Shown in pieces: positions 1 through 8,226 of a stretch of DNA of 64,000 nt. Below the pieces are notes generated by a model that ran no database searches, had not been told where the DNA came from, and saw only the letters and a program-made list of their open reading frames with translations. Every line of letters starts with the position of its first letter. Position 1 is the stretch's first letter. This DNA is from Pseudoalteromonas luteoviolacea B = ATCC 29581 (GTDB taxonomy: Bacteria > Pseudomonadota > Gammaproteobacteria > Enterobacterales > Alteromonadaceae), in the NCBI GenBank assembly GCA_000333235.1, contig CAPN01000018.1, forward strand, positions 1 to 64,000. Direction: 5' to 3'. A program made the translations under genes and the position numbers.

Positions 1-27
1 TTCTTCTGGATAGCGTTTTCCGCTCAT
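1..27 (-). mobile_element. 5' end of IS3-family OrfA (cut by window edge)
   Basis: Reading leftward from an ATG at 27-25 gives MSGKRYPEE, the start typical of IS3-family OrfA (helix-turn-helix subunit of the transposase). Only nine codons are inside the window; the rest of the element lies to the left. The family call rests on this short peptide plus the IS2/IS51-like end next to it, so it is probable rather than certain. Confidence 0.6.
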
Positions 28-66
28 AAACACCTCTGTATTTTTAGTTATTTTATCTAACTAAGA

Positions 67-93
67 GGTGTCTAGGAAATTAGTGTCGATTCA
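67..93 (-). repeat. Terminal inverted repeat of the IS3-family element
   Basis: Read on the minus strand, the outer 19 bases are TGAATCGACACTAATTTCC followed by TAGACACC. This resembles the IS2 end, which has a TTTCCAGACACC core. It lies just upstream of the OrfA start and is where the IS110 transposase reading frame ends. A small hairpin, CACCTCT (31-37) with AGAGGTG (64-70), spans the leader between the repeat and OrfA. The mate repeat is outside the window. Confidence 0.6.
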
Positions 94-637
94 AGTTGGT
101 GTCCGCAGCTGTTTTTAAGTGATGTGTTAGTAAAGTCACTTCAAATGACTTCTTTTTAATTTGGCTACTACTCACCCGAACGCCAGAGCTGCGCCAAATT
201 TGGTTTTGGATAGACAATAATTGCTTACTAGCTAACTGCACGAGCTGCATTCTTCTGCGCAACATATCACGCACCGCTCGCTGCTCTTTAGGGTAGATGT
301 ACCCCGTAGGCAAAATTCCTAAACGCATCAAGTGGGCAAGGTGAAAAGCATCTTTAAAATCACCCGAATATTTAAGCCCTTCATATTGTTTAACCGCAGC
401 CGTATTGACCAACAGCATGTGAAAGCCATTTGCGGCTAAACCATCGACCAACCAGTACCAATTGAATGTTGACTCGACAGCCACGCCGACTAATTGTTCT
501 TTAAAGGGCGCTAAGTATTCCAAGCACAGTGAAAGATCATTAGCGATGCGTTTTGAGAAAACGGTTTTATCGTTCTCATCGTTAACAACAATGACGTGAT
601 TATTTGAATGTAAATCGATACCACAGTAAAGTGCCAT
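80..637 (-). pseudogene. IS110-family transposase, N-terminal fragment
   Basis: The 185 residues correspond to the DEDD (RuvC-like) N-terminal domain of IS110 recombinases: GIDLHS with the first Asp near residue 7, AVES with the Glu, and GDFKDAFHLAHL with the paired Asp residues. IS110 transposases are usually over 300 residues and carry a C-terminal Transposase_20 domain with the catalytic serine. That half is absent. The last residues (LNRH and the stop) are encoded by the terminal repeat of the adjoining IS3-family element, so the truncation is explained by that insertion. The fragment should be inactive. Confidence 0.85.
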
Positions 638-639
638 AA

Positions 640-700
640 CAGTCTCCGGTCAGTCTTGGTTTGAGCACCTGTTAGCATAGCTAACAAAGGCCCCGGAGGC
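640..700 (-). ncRNA. Structured leader of IS110 element, candidate bridge-RNA remnant
   Basis: Directly upstream of the IS110 transposase start lies a foldable stretch: CTCCGG (644-649) pairs with CCGGAG (693-698), enclosing a hairpin GTTAGC (671-676) / GCTAAC (680-685). IS110-group elements encode their bridge RNA in the non-coding left end ahead of the transposase, which is where this sits. The pairing is seen directly; the RNA identity is inferred from position. Confidence 0.35.
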
Positions 701-779
701 TGACTAGAGGATTATCAGGTCTTGCAATTTGCAGACTTGGAGCTAGGTAATATCTAGAGCTTGATAGGCAACCTAAGCG

Positions 780-810
780 CTCAAGCTTGTGCAAAAGTCA
801 CAAGCTTGAG
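780..810. promoter_or_regulatory. Perfect 12-bp inverted repeat upstream of the Argonaute gene
   Basis: CTCAAGCTTGTG at 780-791 and CACAAGCTTGAG at 799-810 form a perfect stem with a 7-base loop, ending 62 bases before the Argonaute ATG. A run of A follows on the plus strand. It could be an operator for the Argonaute operon, a structured end of the IS110 element, or a weak terminator. No regulator gene is in the operon to decide between them. Confidence 0.5.
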
Positions 811-872
811 AAAAACGAATAGACAAAATACCCAATTAGTATGGACACTGTTTAAAAATTAAAGGATGAAAC

Positions 873-3071
873 ATGCAAAATCAGATTGGCATAAGTGCAT
901 TGCAGTTGGAAAAGTCGTTTTCAGCAACGTCAGTTTATTGCTACCAGGTGGCGTTTAATAAGCAAATTGATAGCTTAGATGTTACCAAAACAATGCGCCA
1001 ATTGGCCAATAAGCTAAAGTGGCAAAATAATGCACAAGCTGTCACCGATTTTGCAGGCTTTAAGTTAGTTAGCTTAGCGCCATTGACTAAGTTAGCACAT
1101 CCTGATGCACAAATAACCGCGTTAGAGCCAATCACTTTGTTGGCGCAAAATGGTAATGAGCGTGAAGCGCTTCAGCGCTTAATAAACCAAGGTATTTACA
1201 GCGGCGCTTACCGTTATGCTAAAACCCGAGGGTTAATGTGTAAAAAAGCAGCCACCGCTACCACTCAGTTAATTGAGCAAACACCCTCTAATCGGGTTTC
1301 ACTAACCAGCAATTTTTTAGAAATTTATAAAACTGTTACCTTAACGCCACAGCTACTTAGTACTGGCACATGTTTGGTGCAATTTGAGCTTAAGCACAGC
1401 TTGGCAGCTAAACACCATGTCACTTTGCAGTGGGTGATAAATCAGCGAAATGCATGGCTAGGGTCGCTTCTTCGTGTGCGCAATCGTTACAAATCAAATA
1501 ACGATATGACCATGTCGTTCGACTTTGTAGCAGTAGAGCCTAATTTAAGTGCCCAAAGTGTTCCAGATGGTATGGCGATGAGCTTGCTCGAATACCATTT
1601 ATCACAAGGTAATATAACTCAAGATGAGCTAGCAGCGGCTGAGCAATCGGCGGTAGTAAAAGTGCGCACATCTAAAGGGCAAACCTTATTGCACCTTGCT
1701 TATTTATTAGAGCCAGTTTTTGATTTTGATAGTTTAAGTGTTCTAGAGCCCGCGTTGTTAAATCGCATTGCTAAAAAGTTAAAGTGGCAAGTGAATGAAC
1801 GCATTCATGAAGCACATACAATGTGTAACGGCATTGAGTTTTATGAGTTAGGGTGTGGTTTAACCAAGCTATCAGAGCCCAAAATAGGTTTTAAAACCTT
1901 AGCAATGCCTTGGCGTTTGCGCTTTGCTGCAGGTAGCAGTATTCATGAAAAAGACGTTACTCGATATAAAGCAGTAAAACCCATCACCCGTGAGCGTATA
2001 GTACCTGTCATTGTTGGCGAGCATAATAATACACCGCAAAACCGCCAGCGAATGACAGATTCAATTAACGCCATTAGCGCTTTGTGTAACAGCTCAAATA
2101 ATAAGGCTACGCCATTTGTAGTGATTAACAACGAGCTTGAATTAGCAAACCGCCTAGCAAGTAAAGAAGTGTCGGATGCGATTTTTTTAATTGGTTTATG
2201 TGACAAGGCAAATAAGGCTAAATTACGGGACGAGGCCTTTATAAAAGGAGCGGCTACGCAGTTTATGAAACTCGATCATAAACCAAATATTTACACTACA
2301 AGCTACTACCGTAATGTTGCTGCTGGGTTGTTTAGTAAAGCGGGTGGGCAATTGGTAGCACTAGCCAATATGCCAGGACAGGCCGACCTATTTATTGGGC
2401 TAGATATGGGCGGCACTCATTTACGCTTTCCAGGTGTGTCGTTTTTGTTTTCTGCCACAGGCGCGCAATTGGGTTGGCAAATAGCCGACTCGCAACAAGG
2501 TGAAAAGTTAAAAGAAAACGCTTTAACCGACTTACTTTATAAATGCCTGCGCAACTATGCACAAACCCATAACGGTAACAAACCAAAGCATGTTGTACTG
2601 CATCGTGATGGCAAGTTTTATGAAGACTTAGGCCAAATTAAAGCGTTTGAGCAAGCACATGATTTGAAAATAACTGTGGTAGAAGTGCTGAAATCAGGCG
2701 CTCCTGTATTGTTTAGACGAGGCAGAAACCAACAAGGGCAGAAAGTGTTTATGAACCCGTGTATTGGGGATTACGCATTATTAGAAGAAAACGAAGCAAT
2801 ATTGGCAACCTATAGCGGGCAAGAGCTAGGCAAAATGGGCGAGCAAGTAACAGTAAGGCCGCTTCGAATTCGTAAAGTTTATGGTGATGCATTGCTTGTA
2901 GATGTGCTTGAGCAGATTACAGCGTTGAGCCGAGTGCATGGCGCTTCGCTTTATCGTCACCCGCGTTTACCTGTGACTACGCATCATGCAGACCGTTTTG
3001 CAACCCTTCGCCAAGATGTATGCGTTGACGCACTTTCTCGCATGGACAGGTTATGTCCTGTGTATTTATAA
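873..3071 (+). CDS. ago: Long prokaryotic Argonaute, catalytically complete
   Basis: This 732-residue protein has the size of a long pAgo (N, PAZ, MID, PIWI). The PIWI half is clear: LFIGLDMGG gives D511, QQGE gives the finger Glu E544, VLHRDGKFYE gives D579, and LPVTTHHADRF gives D707. The spacings fit the DEDD tetrad of cutting Argonautes, so guide-directed nuclease activity is expected. The MID region lies around residues 380-480, with K and Q residues near 455-465 that may bind the guide 5' end; the N-terminal third is too divergent to assign domains with confidence. The start has an AAAGGATG-type ribosome site. Two genes follow at 39-base gaps on the same strand, implying one operon. Known pAgos of this type defend against plasmids and phages using nucleic-acid guides. 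Confidence 0.9.
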   Translation: MQNQIGISALQLEKSFSATSVYCYQVAFNKQIDSLDVTKTMRQLANKLKWQNNAQAVTDFAGFKLVSLAPLTKLAHPDAQITALEPITLLAQNGNEREALQRLINQGIYSGAYRYAKTRGLMCKKAATATTQLIEQTPSNRVSLTSNFLEIYKTVTLTPQLLSTGTCLVQFELKHSLAAKHHVTLQWVINQRNAWLGSLLRVRNRYKSNNDMTMSFDFVAVEPNLSAQSVPDGMAMSLLEYHLSQGNITQDELAAAEQSAVVKVRTSKGQTLLHLAYLLEPVFDFDSLSVLEPALLNRIAKKLKWQVNERIHEAHTMCNGIEFYELGCGLTKLSEPKIGFKTLAMPWRLRFAAGSSIHEKDVTRYKAVKPITRERIVPVIVGEHNNTPQNRQRMTDSINAISALCNSSNNKATPFVVINNELELANRLASKEVSDAIFLIGLCDKANKAKLRDEAFIKGAATQFMKLDHKPNIYTTSYYRNVAAGLFSKAGGQLVALANMPGQADLFIGLDMGGTHLRFPGVSFLFSATGAQLGWQIADSQQGEKLKENALTDLLYKCLRNYAQTHNGNKPKHVVLHRDGKFYEDLGQIKAFEQAHDLKITVVEVLKSGAPVLFRRGRNQQGQKVFMNPCIGDYALLEENEAILATYSGQELGKMGEQVTVRPLRIRKVYGDALLVDVLEQITALSRVHGASLYRHPRLPVTTHHADRFATLRQDVCVDALSRMDRLCPVYL

Positions 3072-3110
3072 AACTCATAATAAATTTAACGTATAACACT
3101 AAGAACGAAT

Positions 3111-4703
3111 ATGGATTTATCGATTTTTGACACTCAGCAGCTACAAGCAACGTATAGAATAAAAGCACACTTAGGCTGCTTCCAAGATATTGAATACATT
3201 GCACATAACCGAATGTTACCCAAGCGCTTTGAAGTGGAAAATGACGCTGATTATATTTCACGCTTACTTGATGAACACGATGAAATAGCCGCTGCCGATG
3301 CACTATTTAAGTTTGATGATAATGTTGATTACCTTCAGCATGCCATTATTTACAATAACAATACTTTTGTTGCGGCGTTAATTGCCCTTGGCTGTGATTT
3401 AACGGGGCATTGGGATGATGGATTAGCACTTGAGGTTTCACCTTTATTGGTGGCAATGCAAGCTGAGAATGATGTAGCCTTTAATATGTTACTTCTAAGC
3501 GGCCGCTGCGATTTAACAGCTGCAATTGATAATAAACCTGAACATTGTATTTTGCTGCGTTTACTTAACGATGAATACAAAGGTACGTTCGAACATTTAA
3601 TTGATGATATTAATGTGGCTTACAACGGTTTTAATCTTGCAGAAATGGTGTTTCATTTAGGTACTCAAGAGCAGATTCATAATTTTGTGGCATTGGGCGG
3701 TAGGTTTGAAGATGAAACAGGTATGCCTTTGCTTGCTGATTTAATTGCTGACTATATAAGCTCACCGAGCGATGCGAAGAAGATAAAACTAGATAAGTTT
3801 AAAGGTTTAGTGCAAGTTGCTTTACCTCAAGATGAAGAGTTAAGTTGGTTACATTTATTGCGAAGCAGCGCGAGTGAAAAGCATGTAAGCCAATTGATAA
3901 ATGATTGGGGTATTACACAGTATATTGACGAAGTAGTTGAGCTAACGGATGAGCTAAAAGCAACGATTGAAGAGCTGGAAGATGAGATTACAGATTTTCA
4001 GAATGAAGTAAGACGTTTTACCCAAGTAGCTACCTCGTCGGCAATTAAATGTTATATCCCTGCGCTTCAAGTAGATGTATCGCAAGATATTATTGCAGTT
4101 CATTACTCACTGCTACCACCAACGATCAAACAATGTTTAGTACGCCAATATGCAACGGGTGATTTTGAACTTGCACTTGTTTCTAATACAGGTGAGGAGT
4201 TTGTAGAATCGTTAAATACAAGCCAGTATTACCAAGCTCCTTTTTATTCATCGTTAAAGTTTAATGTGCATGTATTTGCTCACTTACACAATTTAAGTGA
4301 TTTTATTCATAAAATAAAACTCGATAATAAAAACTATTTTGAGCCAATTTTTATCCGTTTAGCCGCACTTTTGGATGAAATGCTTGAAGACAATATGTTA
4401 AGGATTGAGGCTGAAATTAACACACTTGATTTGGCTAAATTTGTTGATTGTTTTCCATGTGAAGGCAATAAAAAAGAAACGCTATTAGCGCAATTACAAG
4501 CCCCTAAAAAACAGATTAGAAGCCGATTTGAAGTATTAATAGAGCGTAACGAAGTAATTTTTATTGATAGCCAAAGTTTATCACCTGGAGCAGCGAAAGT
4601 GACCATACACAGCAATAGCAAGTATGAAGCATTTCATTATGCTATTTTCCTATTACGCCAAGCTCTTTTAGCACCTGAGTTAGACTTAGATTTGCGAGCC
4701 TAA
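3111..4703 (+). CDS. Ankyrin-like / coiled-coil protein in Argonaute operon
   Basis: I do not recognise a named family for this 530-residue protein. Residues about 75-215 contain degenerate ankyrin-like units, for example around YLQHAIIYNNNTFVAALIAL and SPLLVAMQAENDVAFNMLL. An acidic coiled coil follows at about 280-310 (ELTDELKATIEELEDEI). The C-terminal 200 residues are a separate unassigned region. There is no signal peptide or membrane segment, so it should be cytosolic. It sits 39 bases after the Argonaute and 39 bases before the nuclease gene, so it may bridge or regulate them, or sense infection. That role is inference from position only. Confidence 0.75.
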   Translation: MDLSIFDTQQLQATYRIKAHLGCFQDIEYIAHNRMLPKRFEVENDADYISRLLDEHDEIAAADALFKFDDNVDYLQHAIIYNNNTFVAALIALGCDLTGHWDDGLALEVSPLLVAMQAENDVAFNMLLLSGRCDLTAAIDNKPEHCILLRLLNDEYKGTFEHLIDDINVAYNGFNLAEMVFHLGTQEQIHNFVALGGRFEDETGMPLLADLIADYISSPSDAKKIKLDKFKGLVQVALPQDEELSWLHLLRSSASEKHVSQLINDWGITQYIDEVVELTDELKATIEELEDEITDFQNEVRRFTQVATSSAIKCYIPALQVDVSQDIIAVHYSLLPPTIKQCLVRQYATGDFELALVSNTGEEFVESLNTSQYYQAPFYSSLKFNVHVFAHLHNLSDFIHKIKLDNKNYFEPIFIRLAALLDEMLEDNMLRIEAEINTLDLAKFVDCFPCEGNKKETLLAQLQAPKKQIRSRFEVLIERNEVIFIDSQSLSPGAAKVTIHSNSKYEAFHYAIFLLRQALLAPELDLDLRA

Positions 4704-4742
4704 TAGTGCTCATTCCTTATTAGAAATAAAAGAGAGACACAT

Positions 4743-6038
4743 GTGACAACACGTTTGATTAAAGATGTTATCAATCTAATTGCAGATAAAGACTTTCAAG
4801 CACTGGGCAATCGCTGCATCTCATCATCGTTACTTGAAAGACTAACGTTCGATGAGAATAAAAAATCAGACGTGCTGGCGTGGTTGTTCGACCCGAAAGA
4901 AGGGCATTTGCAAAGCGATTATTTCTTGCGCGCATTACTGAATGCTGTCTATTCCAATGCAGAAAACACGCACTTTGAATACCTACCTAGCGGAGTTGAT
5001 ATTGCGCTCACCAGTTTAGTCAATATCCAAGTTGTTCGAGAGCTTGCTATTGAAAACCATAACAATAAAAAGTTTATCGATTTATTTTTAATCGACCCAT
5101 ACCAAAAACTCGTTATTACAATTGAACGTAAAGACGGCTCTTACGCTCATAGCAACCAACTTGCAGTATATGCAGATTGGGTGCAACACAACTACATCGG
5201 TTGGAAGCACATTTTTGTTTTGCTCGATAGTGAATCAAGAAACCATAAACAACACGACCCAAGATATGTTCAGTTAGATGACAACTGGCTATGCGATGCT
5301 CTATTAGACATTACCGACAAAGGCCGAGTCAGTGAGTATTTGGAGCGGCAATTTAGAGATATTCACGACTTTATTTTTGGCGATTGGGATGAAAAAAGAG
5401 ATCGTTTTTACACAGATTTTGACAAAAAACTGAAAAGCGTGGCTAAAACACATTGCGAAACGCTTAGGCTGCTCGAACAATATTCGGTATCTTTGCAAAA
5501 TATCAAGTCTTACTTGCTGGATATTACCCCCAGTATTTACTACACAAAAATACTGCCCAATAGAGAGCTACTCACTGAGGAAGCACAACAGCTTTTAGCA
5601 CTGACACAGCAATATTATGCTGTATTTAGCCTGGTTCATGGTTTAAATGAGTTTGATGAGTTAGAAGAAAAACTAATAGCTGGTTTAGGTTTTAAAGTTG
5701 AAACAGAACTTCATTCCAACGTTCTCTACTTTACGCATAAAAAACACTATTTTGGTAAAGGTTGTTGGCCTGTTTGCTTTGGAATAGAGCGCATCGAGAA
5801 TGAAAGCGATGAAGTTAAATACATATTTACACTATTGATTAGTAAATATGCTGATGAGGAATATCATGCGTTTGTTGAAAAGGTCGCCGCAGCTTACGGT
5901 TTGAGCTTTAAGAAAAATCAAAAGAAATTGCAACTAATTAAAGCTATTGAATTTGATGAGCTAGTTATAAAGCCGCATTCGCCTTTGTTACTGTGCTTAC
6001 AGGAACACTTGGACAAAATTAGCCGCATAAATATTTAA
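4743..6038 (+). CDS. PD-(D/E)XK nuclease family protein in Argonaute operon
   Basis: This 431-residue protein matches the PDDEXK_4 type: the N-terminal stretch SSLLERLTFDENKKSDVLAWLF is its usual lead-in, followed by the nuclease core with D113 (KFIDLFLID), E128 and K130 (ITIERKDGS) and a conserved Q region (SNQLAVYADWVQ). The catalytic D-E-x-K set is intact. The start is GTG at 4743: an ATG two bases earlier runs straight into TGA, while an AAGAGAG site is well placed for the GTG. The C-terminal half is unassigned. It ends the obvious Argonaute group. PD-(D/E)XK proteins often act as DNA-cleaving effectors in defence loci, which is the likely job here. Confidence 0.85.
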   Translation: MTTRLIKDVINLIADKDFQALGNRCISSSLLERLTFDENKKSDVLAWLFDPKEGHLQSDYFLRALLNAVYSNAENTHFEYLPSGVDIALTSLVNIQVVRELAIENHNNKKFIDLFLIDPYQKLVITIERKDGSYAHSNQLAVYADWVQHNYIGWKHIFVLLDSESRNHKQHDPRYVQLDDNWLCDALLDITDKGRVSEYLERQFRDIHDFIFGDWDEKRDRFYTDFDKKLKSVAKTHCETLRLLEQYSVSLQNIKSYLLDITPSIYYTKILPNRELLTEEAQQLLALTQQYYAVFSLVHGLNEFDELEEKLIAGLGFKVETELHSNVLYFTHKKHYFGKGCWPVCFGIERIENESDEVKYIFTLLISKYADEEYHAFVEKVAAAYGLSFKKNQKKLQLIKAIEFDELVIKPHSPLLLCLQEHLDKISRINI

Positions 6039-6117
6039 AGAGTAAATAGACCAACAACAAAGTTTTGATACGGATAAAAAATCAAAACGCATTCAAATTT
6101 TTTACAAGGAAATAACT

Positions 6118-6630
6118 ATGATTGAAATTGAAGATGAAATCATTGCGCTTGGCAACGCTATAAGTCACATCGTGTTCGATGAATATCCAGAAGATAGCCA
6201 TGCACTCATGTACTTAACGGAACAAAATAGCGGCATTACGTTTGATTTTTCATTTAAACATAAAAGGGGTTTTACGAAACCTATGACAGTAAACGACTAT
6301 AGGCCAGAGATTAATGGTTGTATTTCTGCTGCCCATATCGTTACAGACTGTTTTATCGACCATAGCCAGTTTTATGAGTTTTCAGCCCTTGAGGAATTGC
6401 ATTTATATCTTGAGGATTACAATGTTGAAGCATTTAACACCTATGACGTTGGTTCAATGTGGCATGTGCTGCGGGATTTGGCCTCGCAAAATTTAAAACG
6501 CATTGTGTTCGACATTTCAGACTTACCAGAGTCAGCCAAGTCGCAAATTAAATCGCTCTTTGTTAACCCATACAATGTGGTTGATTTACAACTGATAGAT
6601 ACCCCAGCCAGAACAAAGGTAAAAAGATAA
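6118..6630 (+). CDS. Unknown 170-residue protein after the Argonaute group
   Basis: No family is recognised. The protein is acidic, soluble and has no signal peptide; it starts MIEIEDEIIALGNAISHIVF and has a leucine-rich ALEELHLYLEDYNVEAF segment in the middle that could be a single leucine-rich-repeat-like turn. An AAGGAAATAACT ribosome site precedes the ATG. The gap of 79 bases from the nuclease gene leaves it open whether it belongs to the same transcript. It could be an immunity or accessory component of the Argonaute locus, or an unrelated island gene. Confidence 0.6.
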   Translation: MIEIEDEIIALGNAISHIVFDEYPEDSHALMYLTEQNSGITFDFSFKHKRGFTKPMTVNDYRPEINGCISAAHIVTDCFIDHSQFYEFSALEELHLYLEDYNVEAFNTYDVGSMWHVLRDLASQNLKRIVFDISDLPESAKSQIKSLFVNPYNVVDLQLIDTPARTKVKR

Positions 6631-6652
6631 CTCGTTATCAAAAAACAAAAAT

Positions 6653-6772
6653 TACGTAGGTTGGGAAAGCGAAAGGCGTCCCTCAACATTTGGTAGCCCA
6701 TGAGACTTTGATTCTTGCCGGATAACCGATTTGTTGGGTGATATGGCCTCACCATTTACCCAACTTACATCG
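6653..6772. repeat. Intergenic inverted-repeat element of the GTAGGTTGGG type
   Basis: The stretch begins ACGTAGGTTGGG and ends ACCCAACTTACATCG, with internal CTCAACATTTGG and TTGTTGGGTGATATGG. Elements built like this, with opposed GTTGGG/CCCAAC ends and no reading frame, are scattered between genes in many gammaproteobacteria and behave as small non-autonomous repeats. Only one copy is seen here. Confidence 0.4.
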
Positions 6773-6881
6773 CAATATTTCAATAGAAACAACCAACTCA
6801 ACCACGTCGCAAGCTTGAGATCTTCGCTGAAACATGTACTCGTTTATAGTTAACTCAATCGCCACAACATTGGGAAACACA

Positions 6882-7046
6882 ATGAAAACGAAACCTCAAC
6901 TCGAAACAGTGCTTGTGCTACTACCTTTAAAACAACAGCGAAAAGCCATTCAACAAATTACGGCATCAAACGGCGATCTAAATGCCATGCGCCCATTTAT
7001 CGGAGATAAACCAGCCAAACAGGATAAGGATTGTACCGCTTTTTAG
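6882..7046 (+). CDS. Small hypothetical protein (54 residues)
   Basis: A short reading frame beginning MKTKPQLETVLVLLPLKQQR, preceded by GGGAAACACA, which could serve as a ribosome site. A longer version starting at 6834 adds 16 residues but has no better initiation signal. The product is basic and has no recognised domain. It could be a real small gene of the island or a chance frame. Confidence 0.3.
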   Translation: MKTKPQLETVLVLLPLKQQRKAIQQITASNGDLNAMRPFIGDKPAKQDKDCTAF

Positions 7047-7146
7047 AAGTAATTGATTAGTGTCAGTGAACTGGTCGAAAATAATTTGCAAGGTAAGAAG
7101 AAATGATTAATATCCATAGAGTTAACTTGAAAACGGACTTTCAATC

Positions 7147-7956
7147 ATGGCAGTGATTTTAATTGTCATAGCACTTCTTATTGTTTGGACGCTTATCACG
7201 ACAGGTTGGTCGCATATGTCGGATAGGATGAAGTCCGTTTCCAAATTTACCTTTATTGCCGCTGGTGGCGGTATCGGGTTAATTCTAGCAGTTATAAATG
7301 ACCACAACGCATTTTCAAGTGTGATCAATATCATCACGATAGTTAGCATATCTGCTGCTGTGTTAGTTGTGGGAATAATTTTAGGTTTAATTCGCTATAC
7401 CGAATCAGATGAATCAATTTATATCGAAAAACGAAACCGGCTCCTGAAATTTTTATTTAAGTGGGGCGGCATTTATGTCGCAGTAAGCTTCTTTATTCGC
7501 GTAGTTGCATACGAAGTGCTAAATGGTCGAGAGGCCTGGGAAATTAGTGTCGATTCAGAACTGAATGTCCTCGAACGTGATGAAGACGTTGTCACGTTAG
7601 AGCGAGCGATAGTGAATAAATTAGGCAAAGCCTATTGGGAGTCTAGGAATCCTAACCAGCAACAACATTTAGCCGAGCAATTTGGGTTTACCAACGCAGA
7701 TGTGCAGTCGGCAGAAAGCTTTTTTATTTATCACCAATTTTCTGCAGGCGTTGAGCTGGCGTTACGACAGCTTGAAACTGGGCAGCTCAAATCGAGCTGG
7801 GTAAAGATCCCGCGTATTTTTGAAGGTATCAGTATCCAGCCACTGATTGAAATAATGTTTGGCTTTTTGGTGTATGTTTTTAACTCACCGCTTCGCCTAA
7901 GACTAAAGGTATTTTTGCAGTTCCTTAAAGTAAAAAGAGAATTTTCTGAACAGTAA
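7147..7956 (+). CDS. Unknown membrane protein, 269 residues
   Basis: Three hydrophobic segments lie in the first half (about residues 3-20, 34-52 and 60-82), a fourth around 106-122, and another near the C-terminus (about 232-248). The region between 125 and 215 is hydrophilic. No family is recognised. The central hydrophilic part contains, at 7539-7557, a 19-base identity to the IS3-family terminal repeat at 75-93, read here as EISVDS. This suggests the gene may be a product of an old insertion or fusion. It lies among island genes and repeats. Confidence 0.6.
   Translation: MAVILIVIALLIVWTLITTGWSHMSDRMKSVSKFTFIAAGGGIGLILAVINDHNAFSSVINIITIVSISAAVLVVGIILGLIRYTESDESIYIEKRNRLLKFLFKWGGIYVAVSFFIRVVAYEVLNGREAWEISVDSELNVLERDEDVVTLERAIVNKLGKAYWESRNPNQQQHLAEQFGFTNADVQSAESFFIYHQFSAGVELALRQLETGQLKSSWVKIPRIFEGISIQPLIEIMFGFLVYVFNSPLRLRLKVFLQFLKVKREFSEQ
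7539..7557 (-). repeat. 19-base copy of the IS3-family terminal repeat inside a gene
   Basis: The minus strand reads TGAATCGACACTAATTTCC, identical to the outer 19 bases of the element end at 75-93. The similarity fades just beyond this point. It is a solo end rather than a full element and is read through by the 269-residue membrane protein. Confidence 0.6.
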
Positions 7957-8033
7957 TAAAAAATTACATGATATTTGGGGTCGAGATTGTCTTCAAGTTT
8001 AGTAGGAGAGGTCGACTACCGTGATTTCACTTC

Positions 8034-8138
8034 GTTATTACGCTAATTTGAAAGATGCTTCTCCTGCATTGGTGCGTCTATAATTGAAAACCCGGTGAAG
8101 TTCTGAAATAGGCATCTTCAAATGTTTTGGGTGTAAAC
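8034..8138. repeat. Intergenic repeat family A, copy 1
   Basis: Shares blocks with 63368-63473: TTACGCTAATTT near the start, ATTGAAAAC in the middle, then TCTGAA.TAGGCATCTTCA and GTTTTGGGT.TA at the end, in the same order and spacing. The 7957-8226 gap otherwise holds nothing recognisable. Confidence 0.55.
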
Positions 8139-8226
8139 TTATCGATTAACAAAAATGCAATCTAGGCAGGTTGTGTTAATCTACGCTTTGAATAAAGAAC
8201 AGCCTAAAACCAACATGGGTGAAACA

